64,000 bases of DNA from the NCBI GenBank assembly GCA_947503175.1, contig CANNCO010000001.1, positions 1,302,001-1,366,000 of the forward strand. Reading direction: 5' to 3'. The translations under genes and the position numbers were made by a program. The notes under the pieces were generated by a model. It searched no databases. It had not been told where the DNA came from and worked only from the letters and a program-made list of their open reading frames with translations. The DNA is from an uncultured Paracoccaceae bacterium (GTDB lineage: Bacteria; Pseudomonadota; Alphaproteobacteria; Rhodobacterales; Rhodobacteraceae). This document shows, piece by piece, positions 8,696 to 16,955 of the stretch; position 1 is the first letter of the stretch, and each line of letters starts with the position of its first letter.

Positions 8696-9763
8696 TCAAT
8701 CGATCTCCGGCAGGCCGGGCAGGTCAGGCAACTCCGGCAGATCCGGCAGGGCTTCCGCCTCCGGCAGATCGGGCAGCCCGGCATCGCCGGGTGTTCCCGG
8801 CAGATCCAATATGCCGGCCTCACCGATCGGCTCAGGCAGCGCCATGATCCCATCCTGCTCGACAGCCGCGATCCCCGATCCGCTGTCATGCCAGTCATCT
8901 GCCGGAGCAACCGACATGTCTCCCTCATCCGGATCCATCCGAAGCGCCTTATGGGCGCCAATCCGGCCCAGCCGCGCCTTGGCGACATGCTTGCCCTCGC
9001 CGGTTTCGATCACGACCTGACCAAGTGCCGCGCGCGGAACATGCAGAACCGATCCCGGCTTGGCGCCGCGCAGCCACGCCAGCGGAACAGAGGTCCGGCA
9101 CAAGACGGCGCGCAGATCGGCCCGCACATTCAGAAGCCGGTCACGCGACGTGTCTGCCGCCACCGCGGCGCCATGGGCCGATGCTGTCAGGCCATCTTCC
9201 GGCAGATACAGCCGCAACACCCCGGTCCGCGTCCCATCGCCCAGCGAAAATGTCACGACCTGAACGACATAGGCACCATCATCCAACGCCATCTTGGCCG
9301 CCCGCGCGCTTGAAATCACACGCGTATGGGTCCAGTTTCCCGGGTTTTTCGCACCCATCGCAGCGCCGTAAGCCGCAATCCACCGGTCGATCACATGCCC
9401 TGCCAAAGCCGCGTCCACAGCGGTTCCGGCCCGCGCCTCAACGGTGCGGTTTGTGACCCGTCCCACGGTCTGCACTTCGATCAATGCGGCCAGCAACTGT
9501 GTATCCAGCACAGCCAGCCCCCGCGAACCTTCAGGCCCCGACAGCCCCAGAGACAATGTCGCCTCGTCCCAGTTCTGGAGAATCGCGGTCAGATCGACGC
9601 TTTCGGTCTCGAACCCGTCCACTGCCGCGACCAGCCCGACAGCCGTCTCCGAGGTGCGCGGAACCGACATGCGCCACGCACGCGCATCGGTCATCGAGCC
9701 GGTCAGCGGCCGCGCAGGCCGCACCATCCGGCGCAGGGCAGACATTTCGGCATCAGCAGGCAT
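8696..9763 (-). CDS. FliM/FliN (SpoA)-domain protein with an acidic Leu-Pro tail
   Basis: The 355-residue protein shows a flagellar motor switch C-terminal (SpoA) domain at about residues 220-285 (LRAVLCRTSVPLAWLRGAKPGSVLHV, then VVIETGEGKHVAKARLGR) after a FliM-like middle region. The last 45 residues are an irregular L-P-D/E repeat (ALPDLPELPDLPGLPE). The start at 9763 has GGAGG nine bases upstream. No other flagellar gene is nearby; it sits downstream of an SLC5-histidine kinase on the same strand with a 66-bp gap. It may be a switch-complex component or a relative of secretion C-ring proteins. The tail looks like a disordered binding segment. Confidence 0.7.
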   Translation of the reverse strand: MPADAEMSALRRMVRPARPLTGSMTDARAWRMSVPRTSETAVGLVAAVDGFETESVDLTAILQNWDEATLSLGLSGPEGSRGLAVLDTQLLAALIEVQTVGRVTNRTVEARAGTAVDAALAGHVIDRWIAAYGAAMGAKNPGNWTHTRVISSARAAKMALDDGAYVVQVVTFSLGDGTRTGVLRLYLPEDGLTASAHGAAVAADTSRDRLLNVRADLRAVLCRTSVPLAWLRGAKPGSVLHVPRAALGQVVIETGEGKHVAKARLGRIGAHKALRMDPDEGDMSVAPADDWHDSGSGIAAVEQDGIMALPEPIGEAGILDLPGTPGDAGLPDLPEAEALPDLPELPDLPGLPEID

Positions 9764-9829
9764 GGAACAGAACCTCCGGCTATTCCGCGCCACAATGCCC
9801 CAGCGTGGTTACGATTCCCTGACCTGCAC

Positions 9830-12502
9830 TCAGGCCGCAGCCGCCAGCGCCTGGGGCAGTGTCACCCGGAATGCCGCACCCCCCTGCCCCGGAAGATAAT
9901 CAATCCCGCCGCCAAGCCGCACCATGATCTCCCGGCAGATCGCCAACCCCAGCCCCGCGCCGCCGGCGGCACGCTGATCGCTGAGCCGGGCAAATTTCTC
10001 GAAGATCATCGACTGGCTGTCCTTGGGAATGCCGCTGCCATTGTCGATCAGATCGACAACCACCCGGTCGCCCACGGCACTGACCGAAATCCGCAACTCC
10101 GGCGTTGCGGCATCACAGTATTTCTGGGCGTTCGAGACAACATTGATAAAGACCTGCGCCAACCGGTCCGGATCGGTCACAAGGGTGACGTCCTCCCGAT
10201 CACGCTCGCGGATGATGCGCAGGCTGTTCGCCTCATCCCGGCTCTGCGTCGCGCCAATCGCCCGGTCCAACACCGCACTTACCGTCACCGGCTGGGTGTT
10301 CAGCGTCACCTGTCCGTTTTCCAGAACGCTCAGATCCAGAAGGTCGTCCAACAGCCGCGTCAGCCGCAAGGTCTCGTCATGGATGATCGAAGAGTACCTC
10401 TTGCGCTCGCTTCCGGCCATCTTCTCGCTATCCATCAGGATCTCCGAAAACGCCCGAAGCGATGTCATCGGCGTGCGAAGTTCATGGCTGATCTGGCTCA
10501 GAAACGCATCTTTCTGCACCGATAGCTGCGTCAGCTTCTCGTTCGCATCCCGCAACTGGCGCGCGGTGATCTCCAACTCACCGGACTTCGCTTCAAGCTG
10601 GATGCGCTGCTCCATCATCTGCGCGGTCTCGTCCGCCACGCGCATGAGGTCCTCGACCGACACCGTGACGCCGCCGGTCAACTGCCCCAGCATCGCATGT
10701 GCCGTGGCCGCACCCACGGAACCGGACAACTCGCGCTCCAACAGGTCCAGAAACTCGGGCGTGACATCGGGCAGATATCCCCGTTTCCCCTGCTCGGCGG
10801 CCACCCGGACGAACAGCGCCTGCGCGTCCCCCGCCCCCAAGATACGCTGTGCCATGACCAACAGGTCCTCGGCCTCGACAAAGCTCTGCCCCCAACCGCG
10901 CGTACTGTCCGAGTAACGGTAGATGTTGACAAAGGTCGCGCCCTGCAGCCGCTCCAGAGGCCGTGGAAAGCTCAGAAGCGATCCGATGAAGAACGCCGCC
11001 ATGTTCAGCGCAAGGCTCCAGAACACCGCATGCACCAAAGGATCCATCCCCTCGATCCCGAACAGCGCCTGCGGTCGCAAAAGCCAGATGCCCCACGGTC
11101 CGACCTCGTAGATGCTGGCCGGGAACACGACGCCCTCGCCGAAACTCGGCAGAAACAGCGTGTAGAGCCAGACCGCAAACCCAATCGCGACGCCGAGCCC
11201 CGCGCCGATCCGTGTCGCACCGCGCCAGAAAATCCCGCCGATCAAGGCCGGCAGCACCTGCGACACGCCGACGAACGCGATCAGGCCCATGGCGGCCAGC
11301 GCAGCGCCCCCGCCGGAATAGCGGTAATAGATATAGCCAAGCGCCAGAATACCGGCGATCGAGATCCGCCGCGACAACAGCACCACATGCCGGACATCGC
11401 CGGAAACCGTCGCGCCGCCGCTTCGCGCATTCAGCCAGATCGGCATGACGATATGGTTCGAAACCATGGTCGATAGCGCAATCGCCGCCACGATCACCAT
11501 GCTTGTCGCCGCCGAAAACCCGCCCAGAAAGGACAGCATCGCCAGCCCCTCCCGGTCAAAGGCCAGCGGCACCGTCAGAACGAACAGATCGGGGTTCGCA
11601 CCCGCAGGCATGACCGCAAGCCCCACCACCGCGATCGGCACCACGAACAGCGAGATCAGCAGCAGATACAGTGGAAATGCCCATGATGCGGTCGCAAGAT
11701 GCCGTTCGTCCGAATTCTCCACCACGAGAACCTGAAACATCCGCGGCAGGCACAGAAACGCCGTCGCAGACAAGAACGTCAGCGTGACCCAGCGGTCGGG
11801 CTGCATGTCCCACTGGGAAATGGGCGAGGCTTCGATCAGCTGCGCCGCATCGCCGGGTCCGCCCGCGACCCCCCAGACGACAAACACCCCCAATGCGCAA
11901 AGCGCCACAAGCTTGACAACCGCCTCCACCGCGATGGCGATGACCACCCCGTGATGGCGCTCATTGGCATCGAGACTGCGCGTGCCGAAGATCACCGTGA
12001 AAAGGGCCAGCCCGATGGCAACCCAGACCGCCGTCGCATTGCCGTCCCGCGACGGTCCCCCGAAAACCCCGAAGGCCAGCGTCACCGACTGAAGCTGCAG
12101 CGCGATATAGGGCGTCGTGCCCACGACCGCGAGAAGTGTCACCAGCACCCCAAGCGATGTCGACTTGCCATAACGCGAAGAGATCAGGTCGGCGATCGAC
12201 GTGATCCTCTGGGTTCGCCCGATCCGCACCAGCTTGCGCAGGATCACCCACCACCCGATCATCACAATCGTCGGGCCCAGATAGATGGTCACGAACTCAA
12301 GCCCGGACCGCGCCGCATTCCCGACCGCGCCGTAGAATGTCCAGCCCGTGCAGTAAATCGACAGTGAAAGCGTATAGACCACCGGCGAGCGCAGCCACCC
12401 CGCCTTGCCTGCCCGCGCCCGTTTCTCTGCGGCAAAGGCCACGAGGAACAGCAGGCAGACATAGCCAAGACAGACCCCGACCAGAAGGTTGAAGCTCAGC
12501 AT
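9830..12502 (-). CDS. Sodium:solute symporter-fused sensor histidine kinase (CbrA/CrbS-like)
   Basis: The 890-residue protein has an N-terminal SLC5 symporter-like domain of roughly 13 membrane helices (residues 1-505), a linker, a coiled-coil (ARQLRDANEKLTQLSVQKD) and a complete histidine kinase: H-box SHELRTP with His near 673, N-box NVVSNAQKY, G1 DNGSGIP and G2 GGAGLGLAI. Proteins of this build (CbrA, CrbS) sense or transport small carboxylates or amino acids and phosphorylate a response regulator. The start overlaps the stop of a small membrane-protein gene (TGATG), and a receiver protein is encoded just upstream. The ligand is unknown; acetate or another carboxylate is a family-based guess. 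Confidence 0.85.
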   Translation of the reverse strand: MLSFNLLVGVCLGYVCLLFLVAFAAEKRARAGKAGWLRSPVVYTLSLSIYCTGWTFYGAVGNAARSGLEFVTIYLGPTIVMIGWWVILRKLVRIGRTQRITSIADLISSRYGKSTSLGVLVTLLAVVGTTPYIALQLQSVTLAFGVFGGPSRDGNATAVWVAIGLALFTVIFGTRSLDANERHHGVVIAIAVEAVVKLVALCALGVFVVWGVAGGPGDAAQLIEASPISQWDMQPDRWVTLTFLSATAFLCLPRMFQVLVVENSDERHLATASWAFPLYLLLISLFVVPIAVVGLAVMPAGANPDLFVLTVPLAFDREGLAMLSFLGGFSAATSMVIVAAIALSTMVSNHIVMPIWLNARSGGATVSGDVRHVVLLSRRISIAGILALGYIYYRYSGGGAALAAMGLIAFVGVSQVLPALIGGIFWRGATRIGAGLGVAIGFAVWLYTLFLPSFGEGVVFPASIYEVGPWGIWLLRPQALFGIEGMDPLVHAVFWSLALNMAAFFIGSLLSFPRPLERLQGATFVNIYRYSDSTRGWGQSFVEAEDLLVMAQRILGAGDAQALFVRVAAEQGKRGYLPDVTPEFLDLLERELSGSVGAATAHAMLGQLTGGVTVSVEDLMRVADETAQMMEQRIQLEAKSGELEITARQLRDANEKLTQLSVQKDAFLSQISHELRTPMTSLRAFSEILMDSEKMAGSERKRYSSIIHDETLRLTRLLDDLLDLSVLENGQVTLNTQPVTVSAVLDRAIGATQSRDEANSLRIIRERDREDVTLVTDPDRLAQVFINVVSNAQKYCDAATPELRISVSAVGDRVVVDLIDNGSGIPKDSQSMIFEKFARLSDQRAAGGAGLGLAICREIMVRLGGGIDYLPGQGGAAFRVTLPQALAAAA

Positions 12503-12777
12503 CAGCCCGGCCCGCTCCGGCCCGGCTCTTTCTCGGCCTCATCGGCCTGACCGGCGGTGGGAAGCCGCCGCGAGATGATGAACGCAAGACAGATCAGACA
12601 GATCCACGTCCCGAAGATGTAGATTTTTCCAGCCGCGGTTCCCGTCGCCTGCGCCCACAAGGCCGGAATGATGAAAACGAACGCGCCCAGAAATGGCAGA
12701 AACCGCGCCGCGTCCATCAGCCGGCGCCGCCTATAGGTCTCACGCGCAAGGAACATGGGCTCGGGACGATCGTTCAT
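12502..12777 (-). CDS. Small membrane protein coupled to the sensor kinase
   Basis: The 91-residue protein has two predicted membrane helices (about 24-44, FLPFLGAFVFIIPALW, and 51-70, IYIFGTWICLICLAFII) and a charged C-terminus. It lies between the receiver gene and the SLC5-kinase gene, overlapping the latter by one base, so it is co-translated with the kinase. Small membrane partners often accompany SLC5-type transporters. No named family is recognised. A role in assembly or signalling of the kinase is inferred only from this tight coupling. Confidence 0.65.
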   Translation of the reverse strand: MNDRPEPMFLARETYRRRRLMDAARFLPFLGAFVFIIPALWAQATGTAAGKIYIFGTWICLICLAFIISRRLPTAGQADEAEKEPGRSGPG

Positions 12778-12790
12778 TGCCGGGTTCCCG

Positions 12791-13159
12791 TCACTGACCT
12801 GCCAGTTCGCGCACCGAGTTCAGGACTTCGGCATTCGAAAACGGCTTCGTCATGAACCGGCTCACGCCGATGCGCTCGGCCATCTCGCGATCCTTGCTCT
12901 GCCCCCGCGCCGTCAGCATAAGCACCGGCAGGGCTTCGGTCTCCGGGTCTGCCCGCAGATCCGCCAGAATGTCATAGCCCGACTTGTTCGGCAGCATCAC
13001 GTCGAGGATCACCAGATCGGGATTGCGCTTGGCCACAGCCTCCAGCGCCGTGGCCCCGTCGGAATGCACATCCACAGCCCAACCATCGCGCGACAGGATA
13101 AACCGGATCGCTTCGATGATGTTCGGCTCATCTTCGATCAGCAGGACCCTCCCGCCCAT
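12791..13159 (-). CDS. Single-domain response regulator (receiver only)
   Basis: The 122-residue protein is a complete CheY-like receiver: acidic pocket IEDEP, phospho-acceptor Asp53 in VILDVMLP, the switch Thr in LTARGQ and Lys105 in FMTKPF. No output domain follows. The start at 13159 has AGGGAGGG upstream; the longer open frame to 13330 is not receiver-like. The order on the strand is receiver, small membrane protein, SLC5-histidine kinase, so the kinase is the likely phosphodonor. Without an output domain it must act by protein contact or feed a phosphorelay, unlike CrbR-type regulators with an HTH. Confidence 0.87.
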   Translation of the reverse strand: MGGRVLLIEDEPNIIEAIRFILSRDGWAVDVHSDGATALEAVAKRNPDLVILDVMLPNKSGYDILADLRADPETEALPVLMLTARGQSKDREMAERIGVSRFMTKPFSNAEVLNSVRELAGQ

Positions 13160-13305
13160 GGCCGATCCCTCCCTGAAGTCGTTATTCTTGTTGTTCTTGA
13201 GCGAACTATGGCCGATGGGCGGCAAGCTGTCAAAAACACCCTTCCCCTTGCTGGATGGAAAACAGCGACGATGTCCGGAAACTGCCCCAGACACTCCGCG
13301 TCCGT

Positions 13306-13947
13306 TCAGTTCAAACGGGCAATCCGGCACCGGAACAACCTGAAGTCGCGCGCCAGTCGGGCGTCGGCAAGCGCACGCTTCAGCCGATCGCTGACGAAAA
13401 ACGCTCTTGCAAGACTGGGATCAAACCAAAGATCCGGACCCTTCAGGGCTGACGGCAGAAGTGTCAGGTCATCTTGCTGCACATGGAGGTGCAACTTCCA
13501 GACACCCGGCCGGCCGGGGGGCTTTGTCACTCTGGATCGTTCCGGAACAAGCGCCGTCTTCTGCGCGCCGAAGTTCAGGCAGAAATAGTCCCCCTCGATC
13601 CGGGTTTTACGGTCGATGTGATACATCTCGACCGGATAGAGCGCGCCATCGCCAAGATCGAATTGACGCAAGACCTCCGCACAGGCCGCCGATACCGTCC
13701 AGAACCCACCGCATTTGGCCAGATGGGGTAAGCGTTTCATCGGCTTCTGAATACGCGACTCATACATCGCACGCGGAAACCTGTCCCGGGGCAGCGGTTC
13801 CGCCTCATACTCATTGCGGCCCATCGCATCGAGCGCGCGTTCCTCATCCTCTTCGAACACATCCGAGTCGAACCCTTTGATCTTGGCCGCCTCCATCATC
13901 GCCCGACTGACCCATGCAATCTTTTCGCTCTCGTCTACGGCACTCAT
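13306..13947 (-). CDS. Imm11/DUF1629-like hypothetical protein
   Basis: The 213-residue protein resembles the DUF1629/Imm11 fold: a middle strand region ending YFCLNFGAQKTALVPERS and a C-terminal block GPDLWFDPSLARAFFVSDRLKRAL followed by DFRLFRC, the usual family ending. Imm11 proteins occur as immunity proteins beside polymorphic toxins, but many are orphans, and no toxin is visible here. It starts three bases after the stop of the XRE regulator gene, so the two share a transcript. The family call rests on pattern memory and is moderate; no function is claimed. Confidence 0.5.
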   Translation of the reverse strand: MSAVDESEKIAWVSRAMMEAAKIKGFDSDVFEEDEERALDAMGRNEYEAEPLPRDRFPRAMYESRIQKPMKRLPHLAKCGGFWTVSAACAEVLRQFDLGDGALYPVEMYHIDRKTRIEGDYFCLNFGAQKTALVPERSRVTKPPGRPGVWKLHLHVQQDDLTLLPSALKGPDLWFDPSLARAFFVSDRLKRALADARLARDFRLFRCRIARLN

Positions 13948-13950
13948 CCC

Positions 13951-15246
13951 TCACGCCCCGTCCGCTAGGATCGACGGCTCCCGCCGCGCCGGACATTCCG
14001 CCCTCGGGCAAATCCGGCAACTCGTCCCGATCAATGTCGGTTCCGCCGCCGATCGGTCTTCGGGGTCCTCCGGCAGCATCAGCATTGCCGCCTCGAACAC
14101 CGTCGGCCCGTCAAACCCCGCCGGATGCGCAGGCTGCGCGATGGCATAGGTCAGGAACCGCCGCGGCGTCCTGCCCGGCATCTCGACCATGGCCCGCACG
14201 GGGCTCATCGGACGAACCAGCGCCTGATAAAGCGGCAACAAGGGACAGGCCGCCCCGAACCGCGGCAGCGGAAATCCGTCGATGGTTTTCCGGAACGTCA
14301 GCGTCCCCGACGCGTCGCACACCGCCAGCCCGATCCGCTCCCGCGCCCCGTCTTCCGGCAGGGCGGCAAGACGCCGGAACACCGCCGTGATATCGGCACC
14401 GAACCTGGCGGCAAGCTGCGCGGGATCGGGGCCCAGTTGCTCGAACGCCTCCAGAAAAGGGGCCACCGGCATCCGCTCCGCATCCCGCCGGTAGCGTTCC
14501 AGATGCGCCACCGCCAACTCCCGTGCCGCGGCGCTGCCCAATGCCTCCGCCCCTTCCAGTATCTGTTTCGGCGAAAGCGGGATCGACCGTTCCAGCTCCG
14601 GCATGTGAAACCCGCGCTCCTCCAGCCAAGCCTCCAGCTCCTCCTGCGGCGCGGCAAAGCTGCGCGCCGCATCGCTCCCCTGATCCAGATACCGAACCAG
14701 ACCCTCCGCCGCATCCGCCAGCCGCCGGCTGTCCTCATGGATGTTCCGGTTGAACCGTACGCGCCATTCGGAATCCAGATCGGCATCGTCCACAAGGATC
14801 GCACTCGATGACCGGATCGCGGTCACCGTCGACAGGACATCGTGCAGCGACGTGGCCAACTGCGGGTCATGGGTCAGCCGGTCGTTCAGCGTTTCGACCA
14901 GCCGCTCAAGCGCGTCGATCTTGCGCGCCTGCGCCGCGATCAACCCGGCCCATCCCGGGAAGCGGCCCGACAGTTCCTCGGCCCGTTCCGTCTCGATATC
15001 CTCGCGGCCCGACCGCGCCGCCGCATCGCCCAGCCCGTCGAGAAGCCCGGTATCCACCCCTTCGGCCAGCGCCGCGGCCTCAACCCCAAGCGCATCGGCC
15101 AGATCGTTCAAAAGCTTGCCGCCGATTCTGCGCCGGTTGTGCTCGATCAGATTCAGATAGCTGGCGGAGATGCCGCAAATTTCGGCCAGTTTCGCCTGAC
15201 GCAGCCCAAGGTCGAGGCGGCGTTCGCGAATTCGGCTTCCTGTCAA
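13951..15246 (-). CDS. XRE-type short-chain acyl-CoA-responsive regulator family (RamB-like)
   Basis: The 431-residue regulator begins with a Cro/C1-type HTH (RIRERRLDLGLRQAKLAEIC, then GISASYLNLIEHNRRRIG) and ends with the DUF2083-type cysteine cluster SCRICPRAECPARREP. RamB and related regulators of this layout control acetate, propionate and glyoxylate metabolism, probably by binding acyl-CoA. The proposed ATG at 15246 places the HTH directly at the N-terminus. It is divergent from a Liv-type ABC transporter, with repeat-rich sequence in the gap, so the transporter is a plausible target. The ligand and regulon are inferred. Confidence 0.75.
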   Translation of the reverse strand: MTGSRIRERRLDLGLRQAKLAEICGISASYLNLIEHNRRRIGGKLLNDLADALGVEAAALAEGVDTGLLDGLGDAAARSGREDIETERAEELSGRFPGWAGLIAAQARKIDALERLVETLNDRLTHDPQLATSLHDVLSTVTAIRSSSAILVDDADLDSEWRVRFNRNIHEDSRRLADAAEGLVRYLDQGSDAARSFAAPQEELEAWLEERGFHMPELERSIPLSPKQILEGAEALGSAAARELAVAHLERYRRDAERMPVAPFLEAFEQLGPDPAQLAARFGADITAVFRRLAALPEDGARERIGLAVCDASGTLTFRKTIDGFPLPRFGAACPLLPLYQALVRPMSPVRAMVEMPGRTPRRFLTYAIAQPAHPAGFDGPTVFEAAMLMLPEDPEDRSAAEPTLIGTSCRICPRAECPARREPSILADGA

Positions 15247-15288
15247 TGCGGATCGGGGCAGCGTAAAACTCCTTGGCTTTCAACGATT

Positions 15289-15350
15289 TTCTGCAAATGC
15301 AGGAAAACTTCTTTACAAGATACGGCACAGACTTGTGTATCTGTTTACAA
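15289..15350. promoter_or_regulatory. Repeat-rich operator-like region between the XRE regulator and the ABC transporter
   Basis: The AT-richer gap contains an imperfect palindrome TTCTGCAAATGCAGGAA (15289-15305), an inverted pair AGATAC (15318-15323) / GTATCT (15337-15342) and two direct copies of TTTACAA (15312-15318 and 15344-15350), 32 bp apart or about three helical turns. Spacing on one face of the helix suggests cooperative regulator binding. The divergent RamB-like protein is the natural candidate. This is inference from symmetry alone. Confidence 0.4.
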
Positions 15351-15475
15351 AATTATCCCATGTTTCAAGGGTTTTGTTGCATAATTTTCAGAACCCGCGC
15401 GATACTGAGTTAGCCTTTACTACTGGCTTGCCGGTCAGATTACGACCCGGCACTTACATCCATGGGAGGATATTC

Positions 15476-16834
15476 ATGTCAAAATCGACACTGACACGTC
15501 GCGGGCTTCTCAAGACCTCTGCCGTCGCAGGCGCAGGCTTGGCCACACCGACTGTCTTCGGCGGTGCCGCATGGTCGGCAGGCCATACCGGTTTCACCAA
15601 CGCGCCCGAGGGCTCGACGGTCACGCTGGGTTTCAACGTACCCCAGACCGGCCCTTATGCCGATGAGGGTGCCGACGAACTGCGCGCCTATGAGCTTGCG
15701 GTCGAACACCTGAACGGTGATGGTGACGGCGGTATGCTGCCCACCTTCTCGTCGAAGGTTCTCGACGGCACCGGCATCATGGGCAAGAAGGTCGAGTACG
15801 TCACCGGCGATACGCAGACCAAATCGGACGCCGCACGCGCGTCAGCCCGGTCGATGATCGAAAAAGACGGTGCCATCATGATCACCGGCGGTTCGTCCTC
15901 GGGCGTTGCCGTTGCGGTTCAGGCGCTCTGTCAGGAAGCGGGCGTGATCTTCATGGCCGGTCTGACCCACTCGAACGACACCACGGGCAAGGACAAGAAG
16001 GCCAATGGCTTCCGCCACTTCTTCAACTCCTACATGTCGGGTGCCGCGCTCGCTCCGGTGCTTGCCGCAAACTACGGCACCGACCGGAAAGCCTATCACC
16101 TGACCGCCGACTACAACTGGGGCTACACAACAGAGCAGGCGATCAAGGAATCGACCGAGGCAATCGGCTGGGAAACCGTGAACACGGTTCTGACGCCGCT
16201 GACGCAAACGGACTTCTCGTCCTATATCGCGCCGGTTCTTCAGTCGGGCGCCGACGTTCTGGTGCTGAACCACTACGGCGGCAACATGGTGAACTCGCTC
16301 ACCAACGCGGTTCAGTTCGGTCTTCGCGAAGCTCAGGCCAACGGCAAGAACTTCGAGATCGTCGTACCGCTCTACTCGCGCCTCATGGCGAAGGGTGCGG
16401 GCGCCAACGTCAAGGGCATCTTCGGCTCGACGAACTGGCACTGGTCGCTGCCAGATGAGGGCTCTCAGGCCTTCACCCGGTCGTTCGGCACCAAGTACGG
16501 CTTCCCGCCGTCGCAGGCCGCACATACCTGCTACGTCCAGACGCTGCTCTATGCAGACGCTGTTCAGCGGGCCGGATCGTTCAACCCATGTGCCGTGGTC
16601 GAGGCTCTCGAAGGCTTCGAATTCGACGGTCTGGGCAACGGCCCGACGCTCTACCGCGCCGAGGACCACCAGTGCTTCAAGGACGTGCTGGTCGTGAAGG
16701 GTAAAGAGAACCCGACCTCGGAATTCGACCTTCTCGAGATCGTCGAGATCACACCGGTCGAGCAGGTCACCTACGCGCCGGATCACCCGCAATTCGCGGG
16801 CGGTGCGCTCGGGACATGCAACCCCGGCGCATAA
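15476..16834 (+). CDS. Branched-chain-amino-acid-type ABC transporter substrate-binding protein
   Basis: The 452-residue protein starts with a twin-arginine-type signal (TRRGLLKTSAVAGAGLATP) and then shows a periplasmic-binding fold of the Liv/Peripla_BP_6 type (VTLGFNVPQTGPYADEGADE, MITGGSSSGVAVAVQALCQ). The GGGAGGA at 15463 fixes the start at 15476; an open frame reaching back to 15335 covers the promoter region. It heads a five-gene Liv cluster. The ligand is not evident; amides, amino acids or short organic acids are all possible in this family. Export through Tat, folded, is inferred from the signal. Confidence 0.83.
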   Translation: MSKSTLTRRGLLKTSAVAGAGLATPTVFGGAAWSAGHTGFTNAPEGSTVTLGFNVPQTGPYADEGADELRAYELAVEHLNGDGDGGMLPTFSSKVLDGTGIMGKKVEYVTGDTQTKSDAARASARSMIEKDGAIMITGGSSSGVAVAVQALCQEAGVIFMAGLTHSNDTTGKDKKANGFRHFFNSYMSGAALAPVLAANYGTDRKAYHLTADYNWGYTTEQAIKESTEAIGWETVNTVLTPLTQTDFSSYIAPVLQSGADVLVLNHYGGNMVNSLTNAVQFGLREAQANGKNFEIVVPLYSRLMAKGAGANVKGIFGSTNWHWSLPDEGSQAFTRSFGTKYGFPPSQAAHTCYVQTLLYADAVQRAGSFNPCAVVEALEGFEFDGLGNGPTLYRAEDHQCFKDVLVVKGKENPTSEFDLLEIVEITPVEQVTYAPDHPQFAGGALGTCNPGA

Positions 16835-16857
16835 GCGCGAAACCCTTGAAAACCGGG

Positions 16858-16881
16858 TCGCACGGGAAGTCCCCCGTGCGA
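16858..16881 (+). promoter_or_regulatory. Intercistronic hairpin after the substrate-binding protein gene
   Basis: A 9-bp perfect inverted repeat TCGCACGGG / CCCGTGCGA (16858-16866 and 16873-16881) with a 6-nt loop lies between the binding-protein and permease genes. It has no T-tract, so it is more likely an mRNA-stabilising or attenuating hairpin that keeps the binding protein in excess over the membrane parts, as in other binding-protein operons. That role is inferred. Confidence 0.5.
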
Positions 16882-16955
16882 TCCACCCCAAGCGGGCCTG
16901 ACGGGCTCCGTTGTCCCCAATTCATGCGGGGCCAAGACGAGGTGGGAACGAACCT

